Origin: Gordonia bronchialis DSM 43247
GTDB taxonomy: Bacteria > Actinomycetota > Actinomycetes > Mycobacteriales > Mycobacteriaceae
Assembly (NCBI RefSeq): GCF_000024785.1
Contig: NC_013441.1
Location: forward strand, 558,001 to 622,000
Length of the DNA stretch: 64,000 bases
Reading direction: 5' to 3'
In this document: positions 33,742-40,848 of the stretch, piece by piece
How the letters are laid out: the number at the start of each line of letters is the position of its first letter
Position numbering within the stretch: position 1 is the first letter of the stretch
The notes under the pieces: generated by a model
The model's input: the letters and a program-made list of their open reading frames with translations, nothing else
Databases searched by the model: none
What the model was told of the DNA's origin: nothing
Made by a program: the position numbers and the translations under genes

Positions 33742-35139
33742 GGCTCTCCTGACCGATCCGTGGGTCATGACCGGCCGGGGAGGACTGGTCGGTGGCCGCC
33801 GAGGTTGAGCATGGCCAAGGCGATGAGAGCCTCGGGAGACCTGAATCCGAAGGCAACGCGGGTGATCAGCCGGATCTTGGTGTTGACCGACTCGATGCGA
33901 CCGTTGGACAGACCGTGCTCGATCGCTGCGAGGATCGAGGCCTGGTGTTTGACGATGCGACGCTGCAGCTCCACGAAGGCGGGAATCCGGCAGCGCCGCG
34001 CCCACCGGATCCAGACCTCGAGCGCCTCCGCGGCCTCGGCGTGGGGCAGCTGGAAGACCAGTCGCAGGCCTTCTTTGAGCAGGTAGGCACGGTGCAGCCG
34101 CGGGTCGGTCTTGGCGACCCAGGCCAGCTTGGCCTGCTGCCTGACCGTGAGGTTCTCGGGGTTCTTCCACAGCGCGTAGCGGGCATGCTTCAACGCCTTC
34201 GCGTGTCCCGATGCGCGGCCGGCACGGCGCTGGGTGGCCGCTCCGCGGGCCTGGTTCCAGGCAGCTCGGCGGACCTCGTCGAGGGCGTCGGTGGCCCACC
34301 GGACGACGTGGAAGGGGTCGGCGCAGCGGACCGCGTGGGGGCAGTGGTCGGCGACCACAGTGCTGATCCAGTCCGCACCGTCGGCGGAGACGTGGGTGAT
34401 CTGGCTGCACCGCTCCTCACCGAGGGCGTCGAAGAAGCCCTCGAGGGTGGCCTTGTCCCGGCCGGGGGCGGCCCAGACCAGCCGACCGGTGTCGTGGTCG
34501 ACGACCACGGTCAGGTAGCGGTGGCCGCGCTTGTAGGAGATCTCATCGATCCCGATCCGGCGTAGGTCGGCGAACCGGTCATGCAGCTTCTCGACGTCGG
34601 CCCAGACCCGGGTGATGATCGCCCCCACGGTGCGCCAGGCGATCCGCATCAACTCGGTGACCGCGCTCTTGGAGCACTGGGTGGCCAGCCAGGCGACCTG
34701 CTCATCGAACCCGGTGGTGTGTCCGGCGCCATGCCGGGCCCAGGGCACCGCGCGGACCGTGGGCCCGTGCTCGCGGCAGTTGACCCGCGGTGCGTCGGCC
34801 TCGAGATGGACCTGGATGGTGCCCAGGTCCAGCGCCCGCCACCGACGACGTCCCTCGCCACGGTCGTACCAAGGAGACCGTCGCTGACATCGTCCGCAGC
34901 GAGCTCCCGCACGTCGCGTGGGCCGAACGCAGGCCACCAGAGTCTGCTCGTCCTCGTCGAACTCGATGTCCTCCACGACTGTCTTCTCGACCCCCAACAG
35001 GGCTCGCCATAAGGTGGCGTTCTGCACGCCGTTCTCCGCTCACTGGTTCCTGGTCCTAGACAGCTCAGAAACCTAGACAGGGAACGGCGTGCTCACGTTT
35101 CAGGCGCGCTCAACCACCCACGGATGCGTCAGGAGAGCC
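33742..35139. mobile_element. ISL3-family insertion sequence, 1398 bp
   Basis: Terminal inverted repeats of 24 bp with two mismatches (GGCTCTCCTGAC at both tips). The 8-bp target duplication ATTTTTTG is present at 33734-33741 and 35140-35147, typical of ISL3. One transposase gene fills it. Perfect duplication and an intact gene suggest recent insertion. Confidence 0.95.
33765..35027 (-). CDS. ISL3-family transposase
   Basis: 420 residues from GTG. An N-terminal zinc-finger region (GARCGRCQRR; PRVNCREHG) and helix-turn-helix precede the DDE domain: Asp in RIGIDEISYKRGHRY, Asp in SADGADW, Glu in GRIESVNTKIRLI. Full length and intact, so probably active. Confidence 0.95.
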   Translation of the reverse strand: MQNATLWRALLGVEKTVVEDIEFDEDEQTLVACVRPTRRAGARCGRCQRRSPWYDRGEGRRRWRALDLGTIQVHLEADAPRVNCREHGPTVRAVPWARHGAGHTTGFDEQVAWLATQCSKSAVTELMRIAWRTVGAIITRVWADVEKLHDRFADLRRIGIDEISYKRGHRYLTVVVDHDTGRLVWAAPGRDKATLEGFFDALGEERCSQITHVSADGADWISTVVADHCPHAVRCADPFHVVRWATDALDEVRRAAWNQARGAATQRRAGRASGHAKALKHARYALWKNPENLTVRQQAKLAWVAKTDPRLHRAYLLKEGLRLVFQLPHAEAAEALEVWIRWARRCRIPAFVELQRRIVKHQASILAAIEHGLSNGRIESVNTKIRLITRVAFGFRSPEALIALAMLNLGGHRPVLPGRS

Positions 35140-36080
35140 ATTTTTTGAAGACTCGTCCGTGGCACCGCTGGCCGGGCTGTTGCGCGCCGCTGGCGAAGAC
35201 GGCATCCGATGGGTCCGACGGGCGGTGGGCCGCATAGAGCCACCGACGCCGGAGGACAGGGCCACCCCCTGCTGGCTCAACGCCATCGGGCGGCTCGAAC
35301 AGCTCGGAAGCATGATGCTCGCCGAGGAGCTGGTCAATACCGCGGCTTTCTCGGATCGCTTGCGCGACTCCATCCAGGCGACGATGAAAGTTGCCGTGGC
35401 GCCCTGGTGGCGCGAGGCCGTCGTCGGGCCGACCGACGCCAAGCCGTTCATTCCCGCGATGCTCGAAGACCCGCGAAGCACGCTGTTCATGGTCGCTCCG
35501 GCCGACGGCATCGCCGCCGCGGCGGCCGTCGGCGTCGTCGACGCGATCAGCGCCCACTGGCGCGATGGCCAGACACGACCAGTTCCGTTGCAGCACTTGC
35601 TGATCGTCTGTGATGAGATGTGCAATACCTTGCCCTGGCAAAAACTCCCGATCGTCATAACCGAATCACGAAGCATGGGCATTTCCGTCCTAGCCGCGGT
35701 GCAAGACACACAGCAGTTCGCCCGACGCTACAACCGCGAGATCATGGAGGAGCTTCGCCGAGTCTTCCCGAGCATCCTCATCCTCTCCGGCAGCGAGGAG
35801 AAGGAACTCCTCGACAAGGCGGCATGGGCCGCCGGACGGACCGAGCGTCACAAACTCTCCCGCGACCACGCCGGAAAGCAGTCCCAGTCCTCGGAGATGG
35901 CACCGGCCTATGAGGGGAGCGACCTGCTTCCCAAGCGCATCGGCGAGGGCCGGCTGCTACGCGGCACCCGGCCCGGCGCCAGCCCCGACGATCCGATCGA
36001 ACCCGCCGGGCTGCTCGTCGACCTGTTCGACATCAGCCAACTCGACATCGACATCGACGTCGCCTGAATCCCGGCAGCGA

Positions 36081-36113
36081 CAGTGCCCGGCAGTCATCGC
36101 TGCCGGGGCACTG
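36081..36113. terminator. Hairpin terminator between convergent genes
   Basis: CAGTGCCCGGCA (36081-36092) pairs with TGCCGGGGCACTG (36101-36113) with one bulge, 14 bases past the coupling-gene stop. Confidence 0.6.
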
Positions 36114-36125
36114 CCGCATCTTCGG

Positions 36126-36578
36126 TCACCGACCGCGGGAGGTGTCGCGCTCACGCTCGCGACCCTGCTGCTGCTTCACCGCCGCATCGCGCAGCGGGGT
36201 GCGCGATGCCTCGCGTGACCGGGCCTCGTCGACCCCGCGCTCCATCGCCTCCCTCCCACGCCGTTGTGCGGACCGCTGCTGTGCGCGCGCCTTGGCCGCC
36301 TCGGGTGACTTCACCGCCGCACCGCCGAACCTTCGGCGCACCGCGTCGTCACCACCCTTGGCCAGCTCGTGCCGGATCTGTCCAACCCTCTCGGCGTCAA
36401 GATCCCGCTGCCCCGGCGCTGAGCGCTTCTCCGCGTCATCGAGCACCCGGCGCCGATCGGCCACCTCGCGAGCCGCGTCCTCCTGCTCCCGGCGGCGCTC
36501 CTCGATCCGACGATCCGCCTCCTTGGCGGCGTCGAGCCGGTCCCGCACCGACGTCGATTCCTTCGACTCGTCACTCAT
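36126..36578 (-). CDS. Charged coiled-coil protein
   Basis: 150 residues, more than 40 percent Arg/Lys/Glu/Asp, with a long coiled coil at residues 10-70. Last gene of the mobC-relaxase operon. No known family; may help assemble the relaxosome. Confidence 0.5.
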   Translation of the reverse strand: MSDESKESTSVRDRLDAAKEADRRIEERRREQEDAAREVADRRRVLDDAEKRSAPGQRDLDAERVGQIRHELAKGGDDAVRRRFGGAAVKSPEAAKARAQQRSAQRRGREAMERGVDEARSREASRTPLRDAAVKQQQGRERERDTSRGR

Positions 36579-36609
36579 GGTCTCTCCTCCACTGGTTCGG
36601 CCCCGTCAA

Positions 36610-36822
36610 TCAGAGCCACTTGATCTCGCGGATCATCCCGCGAGGGCTTCGGTAGTCGACCTCCTCGTCGGCGTGGTCGGCGCAGCACCACGTCTCGCCC
36701 CAGGTGTCCCCGCGGCTGTAGCGCGTGGTGTAGGTGATGCGCACGACGGCGTTGCGGCCGCACAGCGCGCACTTCGGCCGCGTGGCCTCGATGTGTGCGG
36801 TGAGCCTGTCCAGGATCGACAT
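36610..36822 (-). CDS. Small zinc-binding protein
   Basis: 70 residues. PKCALCGRNA and later WCCADHADEE supply a Cys/Cys/Cys-x-x-His set for one zinc. Probably nucleic-acid binding. It lies between the membrane protein and the coiled-coil gene in the mobilisation operon. Confidence 0.5.
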   Translation of the reverse strand: MSILDRLTAHIEATRPKCALCGRNAVVRITYTTRYSRGDTWGETWCCADHADEEVDYRSPRGMIREIKWL

Positions 36823-36830
36823 TCGCGACC

Positions 36831-37559
36831 TCACTTCCTGTAAATCCGCGCCAGCGCGTGACCGGCCTTGTAGACGCCAAAGCCGAGCACGCCGAGCGCG
36901 GCGAACCAGCCCGAGGCGATGGCCGCGCGCATCGGCCAGCCGTCCGCCGTCTCGAAGCCGCCCCAGACCCACCGCGACAGCGGGCCGATCCCGGTCACCT
37001 CGGCGGCGGGGACCACGAGGAACAGCAGCAGCGCGATCACCACCGCGTACGGGATCGCGGCCAGCGCCAGCTTGGTCAGCCCGGCCACCGCCAGCGAATC
37101 GTTCAACCGCGCCGCCCGGTCGCCTACCCGATCCAGACGATCGGTCGCCCGGTCGAGCGCGGCCGCCACCTCGTCCGCGTGCTGCACCGCGCGCTGTGAC
37201 ACCTCATCGCCAAGATTGGCCACGAGGTGTTTGCCGACCGCGGTGCTGTTCAACAACGGGTTGAGGTCGGCGATCCCCGCCTCAATCACCGATTTCACGG
37301 CCTCCGTCATCGCGTCCAACTGCGTCGGCGACAGCTCGGTCCCGGAGCGGGGTCGCTCGTTCAGCGCATTGATCCGCTCCTCCAGGCCCGCCACCCGATC
37401 GGTCAGCGTCTTCGTCGCGGCCTCGCGCGCCTCCACCGCCGACGTGAGCGACTTCAGCCCGGCCACCGCCTCGTTCTGCGCCGCGGCCAGCTCCTTCAGC
37501 AGCTCCGCCGAACCGCTCGATCTCGATCCCGTCGAGGTCGATGATGTCGTCGAGGTCAT
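36831..37559 (-). CDS. Coiled-coil protein with two C-terminal membrane helices (MobB-like)
   Basis: 242 residues. ATG 37559 follows AGGAGGAGG. Coiled coil about residues 20-70, then helices, then two membrane segments (YAVVIALLLFLVVPAAEV and IASGWFAALGVLGFGVYKAG) and a basic tail LARIYRK. Position after the relaxase and topology fit mobilisation proteins that tether the relaxosome to the membrane. Its first 278 bases overlap the relaxase frame. Confidence 0.55.
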   Translation of the reverse strand: MTSTTSSTSTGSRSSGSAELLKELAAAQNEAVAGLKSLTSAVEAREAATKTLTDRVAGLEERINALNERPRSGTELSPTQLDAMTEAVKSVIEAGIADLNPLLNSTAVGKHLVANLGDEVSQRAVQHADEVAAALDRATDRLDRVGDRAARLNDSLAVAGLTKLALAAIPYAVVIALLLFLVVPAAEVTGIGPLSRWVWGGFETADGWPMRAAIASGWFAALGVLGFGVYKAGHALARIYRK

Positions 37560-38967
37560 CCCGCTCCTCCTCCTTCGCTGATTCGTTGATGTCGATGCGG
37601 TCGATGCGGTCCACCCGCACTTCGCCCAGGTCGAGCGGCTCGACCGAGCGCACCCGCTCGGCCCTCTCGGTATCGAGCGCGACCGCGACCCGCCCGCGCC
37701 TGCCGGACCGGACCCGGACGGTGTCGTCCCCGGCGATCTCCACCCCGTGCTCGGCGGCCACCGCCACCAGGTCGTCGCGGTCGAGCGCGTCGGCGAGCGC
37801 CGCGTCCACGGCCTCTCGCGCCCGCCCCTCATACGTGCCGCCCGATTCCCGGACCCGCGCGGCGAAAGCATCGGCGTCGCGCTCCCACGGAGGCCGCCCG
37901 CCCGGGGTCAAATACACCGGCACCGGCCGTTCCGCCGGCGCCGGAGGCGCGGGCACCGGCGCTCGTTCGGGCACGTCGAGGGTCTCGCCCCGCCCGATCC
38001 GTTCGGCGTTGATCGCGCACTGCGCCTCGACCTCGGCCCGGGTGAAGTCGTTGCCCAAGCCGTCCCGGCCCTTTCGGCTGCGCGCCGACGCCTTGTGCTC
38101 CACACCGTCGTCGCTCACCCACGCATAGGAGACACCGCTCGCACCAGTCACACGGGTGTGTACTCCGTCGGCGGCCAACCGCGCGGTGTAGTCATCCCAC
38201 GAGTCGGCCAGCGCCCGCGCCGCACGGAGCTTGACCCGCACCTCGTCGTGGTTGCTGTACCCACGGCCGTCGGGATCGGCCCGCTGGACCACGTCCCTCG
38301 TCGTCGCCCGGTCGCCGCGACCCTTGGCCGCGCTCCGGCACTCCTCGACATATCGAGCGTTGTCGTAGCCGAAGTGTTCGAGGATCTGCTCGTCGGTGCC
38401 ACCAGGGCCGTGACGGATCTGGTGGATGTTTTTCTTCGCCCCGTCGATCGCGCGGCCGGCGGCATAGTGCCGTTCGTGCCGTTCGTGCGGCGTGCCATCC
38501 TTGTCGACCAGCTCCAGCACCGCTTCACGGCTGGAGACATTTGCGATGATGCAATGCGTATGCCATTTGCCCGGCTGCCAGACTCGCTCGCCGTCGACCT
38601 CGACCCATCTGCCGTTGTCGCGCTGGGTCACCAGCTTGGCCATGTGACCCGGGAACCGACGCCTCGCCAGCTCTCGGACCATCGTGTGCTGACGGTGCCC
38701 GGCCTGCGGGTCGCGCTGGTCGGCCTCCTCATGCGTCTGGCTGACGATCAGGTGATACGCCTCGTGCTTCAGTTTCTCCTTGCCGAACCGGCGGGCGTTC
38801 GCGCGGACTCGATCAACGAAGTGCTCCGGCGTGCAGTCGCCGATCGTCGAGACGAACTCATCACGTTGCGTCGGCTCCGGAGAATCCGCGTCCTTCGCCG
38901 CGATGCTGCCGGTATAGCGGTCGAGCGCTTCGAGGTTCCCGGCCGGAGAGATCTCGGTGATCGCCAT
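37282..38967 (-). CDS. Relaxase / mobilisation nuclease
   Basis: 561 residues as read. The N-terminal 230 residues form the MobA/VirD2-type domain: AYHLIVSQTHEEAD and the metal-binding histidines in GKWHTHCIIANVS; the nucleophilic Tyr is not assigned with confidence. It nicks oriT and leads the strand out. ATG overlaps the mobC stop. The frame stays open 278 bases into the next gene, where it turns Gly/Arg-rich, so the real C-terminus may be near 37540. Confidence 0.85.
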   Translation of the reverse strand: MAITEISPAGNLEALDRYTGSIAAKDADSPEPTQRDEFVSTIGDCTPEHFVDRVRANARRFGKEKLKHEAYHLIVSQTHEEADQRDPQAGHRQHTMVRELARRRFPGHMAKLVTQRDNGRWVEVDGERVWQPGKWHTHCIIANVSSREAVLELVDKDGTPHERHERHYAAGRAIDGAKKNIHQIRHGPGGTDEQILEHFGYDNARYVEECRSAAKGRGDRATTRDVVQRADPDGRGYSNHDEVRVKLRAARALADSWDDYTARLAADGVHTRVTGASGVSYAWVSDDGVEHKASARSRKGRDGLGNDFTRAEVEAQCAINAERIGRGETLDVPERAPVPAPPAPAERPVPVYLTPGGRPPWERDADAFAARVRESGGTYEGRAREAVDAALADALDRDDLVAVAAEHGVEIAGDDTVRVRSGRRGRVAVALDTERAERVRSVEPLDLGEVRVDRIDRIDINESAKEEERDDLDDIIDLDGIEIERFGGAAEGAGRGAERGGGRAEVAHVGGGGARGRDEDADRSGGGPGGADQCAERATPLRDRAVADAVGRDDGGREIGD

Positions 38968-39464
38968 CAGCGCGCCTCCACCAGGACGGCCAACTCTTGC
39001 CGGATGAATCGCAGCTGGGTCAAAATCTGCTCGCGCTGGACAACTATTTTCGAGACTTCCTCTCTCAACCCCACCGGAAGCTCGCGATACGTGTTTAAGA
39101 AATGCTGCATCTGGTTGTAGTTCCGGGCCACCCCGGCCTCCTGATGCGCCACCTCGGCGAGCCGATCGCCGATCGCCGACAGCTCCGCCGCCAGGTGATC
39201 CCGCAGCACCGGATCGACCTCGGCGACCTTGCGGCCGAGCCAGGCGTCGACCGCCAACTCGACCTCGTGCGAGATCGACCGACCGCCCGCCCGCTTCGCC
39301 AGACGGGCCCGCGTACCCGGCCGCGGACGGAACGCGATCGGCGCCTCTTTCCGCGCTCCGCGCGGCTTCGGCGACCTCTCCGCCGCGGCAGTGCCGACAG
39401 CGCCCGGCACGCCGGGATCGGGCGCTGTCGCGCCCTGCCCCTCTGTGCCGATCACCGTCGTCAT
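38967..39464 (-). CDS. MobC-like relaxosome accessory protein
   Basis: 165 residues. Basic disordered N-terminus, a ribbon-helix-helix-like stretch (SISHEVELAVDAWLGRK), and a helical C-terminal part with ARNYNQMQHFLNTYREL, similar to the Asn-rich motif of MobC proteins. First gene of the mobilisation operon, immediately next to the candidate oriT. Confidence 0.7.
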   Translation of the reverse strand: MTTVIGTEGQGATAPDPGVPGAVGTAAAERSPKPRGARKEAPIAFRPRPGTRARLAKRAGGRSISHEVELAVDAWLGRKVAEVDPVLRDHLAAELSAIGDRLAEVAHQEAGVARNYNQMQHFLNTYRELPVGLREEVSKIVVQREQILTQLRFIRQELAVLVEAR

Positions 39465-39480
39465 CGCTTCGCTCCTGCCC

Positions 39481-39505
39481 TAGCAACTGCTGTTGCAGTT
39501 CCTAC
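39481..39505 (-). promoter_or_regulatory. Transfer operator, copy 2 (dyad GCAAC-N4-GTTGC)
   Basis: On the minus strand this 25-bp block matches 32969-32993 at 22 positions and contains GCAAC-AGCA-GTTGC. It ends 17 bases before the mobC start, nearly the same distance as copy 1 from its gene. Confidence 0.6.
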
Positions 39506-39519
39506 GACAGTAGCTCAGA

Positions 39520-39680
39520 TCCTGCGATGCCGCAACGGGGATAGACCCCGGCAAGCATCCCCGTTGTAAACACTTCGGCCTTCGGCCTCGCGTTTCCACC
39601 CTCGCTGCGCTCGGGACCGGGGACTCGCCAAGGAGGGGCTGCGCCCCTCCCTGGACCCTCCCCAAAGAGCCTGTGGCGTC
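39520..39680. other. Candidate oriT
   Basis: Two inverted repeats lie directly upstream of mobC: CAACGGGGAT/ATCCCCGTTG (39534-39567 region) and GGAGGGGC/GCCCCTCC (39632-39650, three-base loop) followed by CTGGACCCTCCCC. A hairpin followed by a C-rich strand next to mobC-mobA is the usual oriT layout. The nic site is not identified. The interval 39690-40055 shows nothing definite. Confidence 0.45.
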
Positions 39681-40059
39681 CGGTATCCCGACGTTGATCC
39701 CAACGGGGGCCTGGGGCGGTGCCGGGGCCGGCGGGCCACCACACAACGCATCGGCACCGGCCCCCGGTCCCACCTGCTCGGCGGGATCGTCGGACCGGTC
39801 GCTCGACCGGATGAGCCGGCCTCGACCACTCGCTCGCTCGCGGTCGTCGGCAGGCCACCGGCGGAGGGGACGAAACCCAGCGGCTGCGGATCTGCTGCCC
39901 CCACACCGACGCCCGCCACGGCCACCGGCACCGGTGCGCCGACCCGGCCAGCCGGGGTCGTGACGACGGCATCGGAATGGGTGTCGTGGGGAAGTGAAAG
40001 GGCCTGCGAGACGGCCGAATTGAGCCCCCGAACTTTTTCTGCGGGTATTTTCGGACGTC

Positions 40060-40556
40060 ACTGTTGGCTACGTTGGCCTTCTGTGACGGCTTTTCATGGT
40101 CGACACTGTTGGCTACGTTCGCCTCTTGACAGCACTACTGTCCCTTGATGGTCGACAGCGTCGGCTATTGATAGCCAACACTGTTGGCTACGTTCGCCTC
40201 TCGTAGAGCCTGTTGACCATCAAGGGACAGTATTGTCGTCCCGATTCGCCTCCACTGCTGTCCTTGTTCGCCTCCACTGTCGACCACGTTCGCCTCTTCG
40301 GGGCGGTAGAGGCGAATTGGGACGGTAATGCTGGCTACGTTCGCCTCTCGTGTCGACCATCGACAGCCACCTATGTCGGCTACGTTCGCCTCTTGGCCAT
40401 GAAGCGGCTCTTAGCAGCCAGCAGTGTTGGCTATCAATAGCCAACAATGCTGTCCACGTTCGCCTCTACCGAAGCCTGTCGACCATCAAACGGCTCTTGA
40501 AGGACGGCAATGTCGTCCATCTTCGCCTCCTCTGTCGGCTATGTTCGCCCTACAGA
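40060..40556. other. Iteron-type replication origin
   Basis: About eleven copies of a 20-22-bp iteron, consensus TGTYGGCTACGTTCGCCTCT, some degenerate, with at least one inverted copy (40307-40320). Also present are the dyad TGTTGGCTAT/ATAGCCAACA at 40426-40447 and a 16-bp inverted repeat CTGTCCCTTGATGGTC (40138-40153) with 40215-40230. Base composition is lower in GC than the flanks. It lies close to the primase-helicase gene. This supports autonomous, plasmid-like replication. Confidence 0.75.
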
Positions 40557-40565
40557 CGACAGGAA

Positions 40566-40593
40566 CCCCGTCCCAGATCGATCCGGGACGGGG
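40566..40593 (-). terminator. Terminator of the rep-nrdH operon
   Basis: CCCCGTCCC / GGGACGGGG stem (40566-40574, 40585-40593), 23 bases past the glutaredoxin stop. Confidence 0.65.
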
Positions 40594-40616
40594 CTTCTTG
40601 CTCGCGGGGAAACGCG

Positions 40617-40847
40617 TTACGCCACCGCGGCGAGCTTCCTGATCCTCTCGGGACGGAAGCCGGACCAGTGCTGGTCGCCCGCGACCACGACCGGCGCCTG
40701 GAGGTACCCCAGGGCCATCACGTAGTCGCGCGCGGCGTCGTCCTGACTGATGTCGACGACGTCGTACTCGAGGCGGGCCTTGTCGAGTGCCGCCTTGGTG
40801 GCCCTGCACGGGCCGCACGAGGGTCGGGTGTAAACGGTAATGCTCAT
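40617..40847 (-). CDS. NrdH-like glutaredoxin
   Basis: 76 residues. Thioredoxin-fold mini-redoxin with YTRPSCGPCRATK; the CGPC pair is complete. Later APVVVAGDQHWSGFRPERI matches the NrdH pattern. NrdH feeds electrons to class Ib ribonucleotide reductase, so on the element it may raise dNTP supply during replication. Its start is one base after the primase-helicase stop, one operon. Confidence 0.85.
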   Translation of the reverse strand: MSITVYTRPSCGPCRATKAALDKARLEYDVVDISQDDAARDYVMALGYLQAPVVVAGDQHWSGFRPERIRKLAAVA

Positions 40848-40848
40848 G

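Larger units (their letters stand above)
33300..36067 (+). pseudogene. TraG/VirD4-like coupling ATPase, interrupted by an IS
   Basis: Two pieces, 33300-33741 and 35148-36067, join in frame once the insertion and one 8-bp duplication are removed, giving 453 residues. Walker A is VGPTGRGKSRRVLGPA, Walker B HLLIVCDEM, with SRSMGISVLAAVQDTQQ after it, all typical of type IV coupling proteins that feed relaxase-DNA to the channel. No N-terminal membrane helices are seen. As it stands the first piece ends within the IS, so conjugative transfer should be blocked unless the IS leaves precisely. Confidence 0.85.
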
